This document shows positions 59,967-64,000 of a stretch of DNA of 64,000 nucleotides, piece by piece (position 1 is the first letter of the stretch; each line of letters starts with the position of its first letter). This stretch comes from S5-327 sp965116015. Its GTDB lineage: Bacteria; Chloroflexota; Dehalococcoidia; Lucifugimonadales; Australimonadaceae. The notes under the pieces are model-generated. The model did not search any database, was not told where the DNA came from, and worked only from the letters and a program-made list of their open reading frames with translations. The position numbers and the translations under genes were made by a program. Location of the stretch: assembly GCA_965116015.1 (NCBI GenBank), contig OZ220477.1, forward strand, positions 1,798,001-1,862,000. The letters are read 5' to 3'.

Positions 59967-60556
59967 CGGGACAACTTCAGCGCCGTGGCCAGAACCCACG
60001 CCAGCGTCGTCGCGAAAAACCCCCGCTGAAAAATCCCCCGCCTCCTCCGCTGCGCCGGCCAACCGAACAACAATCCCAGCGCGCACGTCGCCCCGAACAT
60101 CAACCACGAAAACACCCGCCAGCGTCCCCAGCGCCCCCCTCGCAGCACAAAGGGCGCCAGCCCCAACAGCGAAGAGATCGCCCCGAACGCGATATGCCCC
60201 CCCGCCCCGTGAACAGCATTCTCGTCCACTCCCCCAACCACCACTCGATTGCTCCCCGTCCGGAAAACCCCCGCGAGAAACCCTCCCAGCCCGTACGCCC
60301 CCACCAGACCCCACAGCAACCCTCCCCGCGCCCCGCCGCCCGCCTCCCGGTGAAGCCTCGGCCCCAGCCCCTGCACCAGGGCGGCGTACCCTACGAACCC
60401 CGCGCTGATGATCCCCGGATGCGGAGCGTCCGGCCCCGCCAGCTCGCTCACCGTCTGCGACGCTGAACGATACCCTTTCGGCCCCAAGAGCGTGGCGATA
60501 GCACTCGCAACCAGAAAATACGGCGGAGCCAGCGCCGCCAGCAGCGCGCCCCTCAC
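59963..60556 (-). CDS. DUF998 family membrane protein
   Basis: 197 residues with about six hydrophobic segments. The N-terminal PPYFLVASAIATLLGPKGYRSASQTVSELAGPDAPHPGIISAGF resembles DUF998, where an early Ser/Leu-rich block and PHPG follow the first helix. GVFRTGSNRVVV is the second typical block. Function unknown. Convergent with the AlkA gene. Confidence 0.72.
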   Translation of the reverse strand: MRGALLAALAPPYFLVASAIATLLGPKGYRSASQTVSELAGPDAPHPGIISAGFVGYAALVQGLGPRLHREAGGGARGGLLWGLVGAYGLGGFLAGVFRTGSNRVVVGGVDENAVHGAGGHIAFGAISSLLGLAPFVLRGGRWGRWRVFSWLMFGATCALGLLFGWPAQRRRRGIFQRGFFATTLAWVLATALKLSR

Positions 60557-60641
60557 GAACCTCCCCCTCCCGCCATCCCCCGCTGCCGCCGGAAACGAAA
60601 AGCGGAAACGGAACCCCGCCTCTCGCCCCGCGGCCCCAGCG

Positions 60642-61844
60642 TTACGAACCCTCGGCGCCGGCGTGCGAGTGCGACCAATCAGACCTCCACGCGCTATGCC
60701 CTTCGGCGCGCAGCCGCAGCCACACCCGGCTCCCCTCCGGTATCGGATGATGCCGCTCCCCGTAGATCAGCATCTGACGCTGCGAATCCACATCCACCTG
60801 ATACTCGATCCGCTCCCCGATGAACAGCGCCGTGTCCACCGTCGCCCCAATCATCCCCGCCGGAGGCGTATCCCCGTCCGCCGCCACAATCTCCACATCC
60901 TCCGGGCGCACGCCGATGAACACCGAATCCCCAACCGCGAACCCCCCAGGAGCGTACCCTCGCCCGAACACAACACAGTTCGGCGCCCCATCTATCGCCA
61001 CCGCCACCTGGCCGCCGGGATTGCTCGAACGCGTCGCCCCCCGAAACAGCGCCGTCTTCCCCACAAAATCACGCACAAACTCATTCGCCGGCTCCCCATA
61101 CAGCAGCTGCGGCGCCCCCTGCTGCTGCACAACCCCCAGATTCATCAGCGCAATCTTGTCCGACAGGCTCAGCGCCTCGATCTGATCGTGCGTCACGAAA
61201 AGAACCGGAATATTCAGCCGCCGCTGCATCTGCTTCACCTCAATGCGCATCTGCTCCCGCAGCTTGGCGTCAAGATTGCTGAACGGCTCATCCAGCAGCA
61301 GCACGCTCGGCTCCGTCACCAGCGCACGCGCCAGAGCCACACGCTGCTGCTGCCCCCCGCTCAGCAGCGGACCAGGTCGCTTCTCCAAACCCGGAAGCCC
61401 CACAAGATCAAGCGCCCGCCCCACCCGCTCCCTGATATCCCGCCTGTTCACATGGCGCGACTTCAACGGAAACGCCACGTTCTCCTCCACCGTCATATGC
61501 GGCCAGATAGCGTACGACTGGAAAACCATCCCCACATCCCGCTTCTCCGGAGGAACACGCAGACCACTATCGGTAACGACAACAGGACGCTCCCCGAAGT
61601 AGATCGACCCTGCATCGGGATTCTCCAGGCCAGCCACCATCCGCAGCGTCGTGCTCTTGCCGCAACCCGAAGGCCCCAGCAGCGTGACAATCTCCCCAAC
61701 GCTCACATCAATAGAGAGATCGCGCACCGCCGGCGCAGCGCTCCCCGGATACGTCTTGCTGAGACCCTGAAGCCGCATCGCGGGAAGCGCAACAGAACGG
61801 CCGTCGATCGCCGTTTCGGGCGGAAGAACTCCTGTGTCAGCCAC
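60642..61844 (-). CDS. ABC transporter ATP-binding protein, CUT1/PotA/FbpC type, orphan
   Basis: 400 residues from the GTG at 61844 with GAGGAGG 8 bases ahead. Walker A LGPSGCGKSTTLR, Q-loop VFQSYAIWPHMTVEENV, signature LLSGGQQQRVALARAL, Walker B VLLLDEPFSNLDAKLRE, H-loop VLFVTHDQ. A TOBE-like C-terminal domain (about 270-400, FIGVRPEDVEIV) is present. Import of sugar, polyamine or iron is typical, but no permease or binding protein is near, so it may serve several permeases or be left behind. Confidence 0.88.
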   Translation of the reverse strand: MADTGVLPPETAIDGRSVALPAMRLQGLSKTYPGSAAPAVRDLSIDVSVGEIVTLLGPSGCGKSTTLRMVAGLENPDAGSIYFGERPVVVTDSGLRVPPEKRDVGMVFQSYAIWPHMTVEENVAFPLKSRHVNRRDIRERVGRALDLVGLPGLEKRPGPLLSGGQQQRVALARALVTEPSVLLLDEPFSNLDAKLREQMRIEVKQMQRRLNIPVLFVTHDQIEALSLSDKIALMNLGVVQQQGAPQLLYGEPANEFVRDFVGKTALFRGATRSSNPGGQVAVAIDGAPNCVVFGRGYAPGGFAVGDSVFIGVRPEDVEIVAADGDTPPAGMIGATVDTALFIGERIEYQVDVDSQRQMLIYGERHHPIPEGSRVWLRLRAEGHSAWRSDWSHSHAGAEGS

Positions 61845-61938
61845 CGTCCCGTCCTCCTCAGCTGCCGCCGCAGCGCTCCCGATCCTCGCCGCGTTCAAAG
61901 CGGCGCCCCGCTCTGCGAGACCCTCGCAAGACGCGGCG

Positions 61939-61967
61939 AACCTAACACCCCCCTGCTGCCATGTCAA
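61939..61967 (-). promoter_or_regulatory. Promoter of the ABC ATPase gene
   Basis: Minus strand TTGACA (61962-61967), spacer 17, TAGGTT (61939-61944), fitting TTGACA-N17-TAnnnT. The leader to the GTG is about 90 bases. Confidence 0.55.
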
Positions 61968-62171
61968 AAACGCCGCCCCCTCCCGCCCGAGACGCCCTGC
62001 CCGCTATCGCGCAACAAACCGAGAGCCGCCTATCCGCCCCTCCCCAAGGACGCCGCCCTCCCCGCCCTCAGCAAACCCCGACGCCCCCGTAGCGCCGACC
62101 TCCCCGCCCCTTCATCGCGGCCCCTCGCCCGCCAAGTCTCCGCCTCCGCAGAGGGGCCCACAGAGCAAGGG

Positions 62172-62182
62172 TGTGCTACTAT
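62172..62182 (+). promoter_or_regulatory. Extended -10 ahead of ybeY
   Basis: TGTGCTACTAT, the same extended -10 shape as ahead of rpoD (TGTGCTAACTT). Leader of about 25 bases to the ybeY ATG. No good -35 seen. Confidence 0.45.
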
Positions 62183-62214
62183 CCCGCTACCCCGCGCGGA
62201 GCCCCCCTTTCGCT

Positions 62215-62802
62215 ATGAACACCCGCTCTCCAAAGCGGCAGATCAACGTCCACGTGCGCTCTGCCTTCAGAGGCCTCGCCAAAGTCGCCGACGTCCGCAA
62301 GGCCGCCTCCGCCGCGCTCGCCGTTGCCGACCCCGAAGGCGACGCCGCAGTCAGCGTCCTCATAGCCGACGACCACACCCTGCAAGACCTCAACAGCCGC
62401 TTCCGCGGAATCGACGAAACCACCGACGTCCTCGCCTTCGGCGCCGCCGCCGACCCCCCCGCCGACGCCTCAGATCCGCCGTTCCCGGAACCCCCCGCTG
62501 AGCTGCGAACCCTTGGCGACATCGTAGTCGCATACCCACTGGCGGCGCGTCAGGCAAGCGAGCACAATGTCCACGTCAAAGAAGAAATCGCCCTGCTCGT
62601 CGTGCATGGCGTTCTGCATCTGCTCGGATACGACCACGCCGCCCCCTGCGACGAAGCAGCAATGAAAACGCTCGAAGCAAAAGCCCTCGCCGCAGCGCTC
62701 CCTCAGCGACCAACTGCCCATGGAGCGGCTCCCCCCAACTCCCGAAGAAGCGCCCAACTCATCGAGAGCGCGCATCAGCCGTCAGAGGAGACGCCGGAGT
62801 GA
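62215..62802 (+). CDS. ybeY: Endoribonuclease YbeY (rRNA maturation)
   Basis: Zinc-dependent RNase for 16S rRNA maturation and ribosome quality control. 195 residues from the ATG at 62215. Zinc site HGVLHLLGYDHAAPCDE (HxxxHxxGYDH). VLIADDHTLQDLNSRFRGIDETTDVLAFG is the conserved N-terminal block. A charged, Pro-rich tail of about 40 residues follows. The longer frame upstream is not supported. Stop overlaps the dnaX start as GTGA. Confidence 0.93.
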   Translation: MNTRSPKRQINVHVRSAFRGLAKVADVRKAASAALAVADPEGDAAVSVLIADDHTLQDLNSRFRGIDETTDVLAFGAAADPPADASDPPFPEPPAELRTLGDIVVAYPLAARQASEHNVHVKEEIALLVVHGVLHLLGYDHAAPCDEAAMKTLEAKALAAALPQRPTAHGAAPPNSRRSAQLIESAHQPSEETPE

Positions 62803-64000
62803 GCGGCGAAGCCCTCTACCGCAAATGGCGCCCCCCGAAATTCGCCGACATCGTCGGGCAAGGCCCTATCACCCAAACCCTCACACACGCCGTCGCCAGC
62901 GACCGCGTTTCCCATGCCTACCTCCTCTGCGGCCCCCGAGGAACCGGCAAAACAAGCACAGCCCGCATCCTCGCCAAATCCCTCAACTGCACCCTCCGAC
63001 CCCCAGGCGTCGGCGACCCCTGCGGACTCTGCGGCAACTGCAAAGCCATCGAAAACGGCAACTTCGTCGACCTCATCGAAATCGACGCCGCCAGCAACCG
63101 CGGCATCGACGAAATGCGCGACCTCCGCGAAAAAGTGCGCTTCGCTCCAACCACAGGGAAATACAAGGTCTACATCATCGACGAGGCCCACGCCCTCACC
63201 AACGACGCATTCAACGCCTTCCTCAAAACCCTCGAAGAACCCCCGCCCCGCACCGTCTTCATCCTCGCCACCACAGAACCCCATCGCCTCCCAGCCACCA
63301 TCATCTCCCGCTGTCAACGCTACGACTTCCACCGAATCCCGCTCTCAGACATCGTCGAACGACTCGCAGGAATCGCCCGCGACGAGGGCGTCGACGCCTC
63401 CCCCGAAACCCTCCGCCTCATCGCCCGAATGGCCGGCGGAAGCCTCCGCGACGCCACCAACCTCCTCGACCAGCTCATCACCGCCTTCGGAGCCCAGCTC
63501 TCCATCGACCAGGCCAGAGAAGCCCTCGGCGCCGAAGGCGAAGAACAAGCCCTCGCCCTCGTGCTCCGCCTCCTCGAAGGAAGCGTCCCCCAAGCCCTCG
63601 AAATCATCAACGCCGTCGCCCGCGACGGCGTCGACCTCCGACCCCTCCACCGAACCACCGTCGACTACCTACGGGCCGCCCTCCTCATCAAAAGCAACGT
63701 AACCGACGCCCTCGACATCCCCAAAGAAGCGCGCTCCCAACTCGCCGCCTCAGCAGCCTCCGTCGGCATCGAACAGATAATGCGCGCCCTCCGACTGTTC
63801 TCCCAGGCGTCGCTGCGATTCGACCAACCCTCCCCCCTCCCGCTCGAACTCGCCGCCGTCGAACTCGCGCTTGACCCAGCCCCGCCGCCTGCCGAGCCGC
63901 CCCCCCCCCAGCGCCCCCCCGTCGCTCAGCGCCCCGTCGAGCAGCGTTCCGCCCCGCCCATACGCTCCCAGGGCGACCTGCGCCCGCCTCCCCGCCACGA
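62799..64000 (+). CDS. dnaX: DNA polymerase III gamma/tau subunit (cut by window end)
   Basis: Clamp-loader ATPase. GTG start at 62799; 400 codons are in the window and the frame remains open at the right edge. N-terminal ALYRKWRPPKFADIVGQ, Walker A GPRGTGKTSTARILAK, zinc module with Cys in LNCTLRP and CGLCGNCK, Walker B VYIIDEAHAL, sensor 1 FILATTEPHRLPATIISRC. From about residue 360 a Pro-rich stretch begins, probably the tau-specific linker. GAGGAG lies about 9 bases ahead. Confidence 0.95.
   Translation, partial: MSGEALYRKWRPPKFADIVGQGPITQTLTHAVASDRVSHAYLLCGPRGTGKTSTARILAKSLNCTLRPPGVGDPCGLCGNCKAIENGNFVDLIEIDAASNRGIDEMRDLREKVRFAPTTGKYKVYIIDEAHALTNDAFNAFLKTLEEPPPRTVFILATTEPHRLPATIISRCQRYDFHRIPLSDIVERLAGIARDEGVDASPETLRLIARMAGGSLRDATNLLDQLITAFGAQLSIDQAREALGAEGEEQALALVLRLLEGSVPQALEIINAVARDGVDLRPLHRTTVDYLRAALLIKSNVTDALDIPKEARSQLAASAASVGIEQIMRALRLFSQASLRFDQPSPLPLELAAVELALDPAPPPAEPPPPQRPPVAQRPVEQRSAPPIRSQGDLRPPPRH

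Larger units (their letters stand above)
61845..62214. other. Divergent intergenic region between the ABC ATPase and ybeY (370 bases)
   Basis: Holds promoters in both directions (see neighbours). The rest is C-rich sequence with runs of C on the + strand; no ORF with start signals, repeat array or RNA gene is seen. Confidence 0.5.

Noticed and set aside
1..64000. rRNA, tRNA, IS elements, prophage, integrase
   Set aside because: None seen on reading both strands; no transposase motif or terminal inverted repeats with target duplication were found.

Overview
This window is high-GC bacterial DNA, packed with housekeeping genes. The gene set fits Chloroflexota best, probably near Dehalococcoidia. 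The reasons are a 14-to-11 subunit complex I operon (nuoABCDHIJKLMN) without the NADH-oxidising subunits nuoE, nuoF and nuoG, a dgt-dnaG-rpoD cluster, a tryptophan T-box, and promoters of the TGnTAnnnT type. This assignment is inference; no rRNA or tRNA gene is present to test it. The + strand is richer in C than G almost throughout, whichever strand is coding, which suggests a long stretch of one replichore.

Left part (1-33.9 kb), nearly all genes on the minus strand. A membrane glycosyltransferase is cut by the left edge. It is followed by gap, a VOC protein, eno and a LOG-like protein, then the complex I operon, transcribed nuoA to nuoN with a DUF1828/DUF1829 gene set between nuoC and nuoD. 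Upstream lies the trp operon (trpE, trpG, a two-helix membrane protein, trpD, trpC, trpF, trpB; no trpA seen), led by a Trp-specific T-box with UGG specifier, terminator and strong promoter. Between trpE and gltB sits an AAA ATPase gene preceded by about six tandem copies of a 28-bp repeat that carries a dyad. Then come gltB, whose promoter drives a transcript starting in a 17-bp hairpin and a possible 71-residue ORF, a Nudix hydrolase, ppdK, plsC and cmk.

Middle part (34-47 kb): gyrB on the plus strand with a 13-bp inverted repeat around its promoter; pyrE, nadD and obgE as one minus-strand operon; a divergent dnaA; fmt; the L25 ribosomal protein; then an Rrf2 regulator, a MoeB/ThiF enzyme and a CysM of the sulfur-carrier type, suggesting a regulated cysteine or Fe-S sulfur pathway. 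FmdB zinc ribbon, a DUF1461 membrane protein and mazG follow.

Right part (47-64 kb): a NEW3-type secreted/anchored protein with an ABC-2 type exporter, a zinc-ribbon membrane protein, dgt-dnaG-rpoD (rpoD has its own promoter inside dnaG and an N-terminal tail of eight basic repeats), a membrane protein, mutM interrupted by one in-frame TAG, an AlkA-like glycosylase, a DUF998 membrane protein, an orphan CUT1/PotA-type ABC ATPase, ybeY, and dnaX cut by the right edge. Several genes (dgt, dnaG, cmk, the first glycosyltransferase) have a -10 box only a few bases ahead of the start codon and no Shine-Dalgarno, so they may be leaderless.
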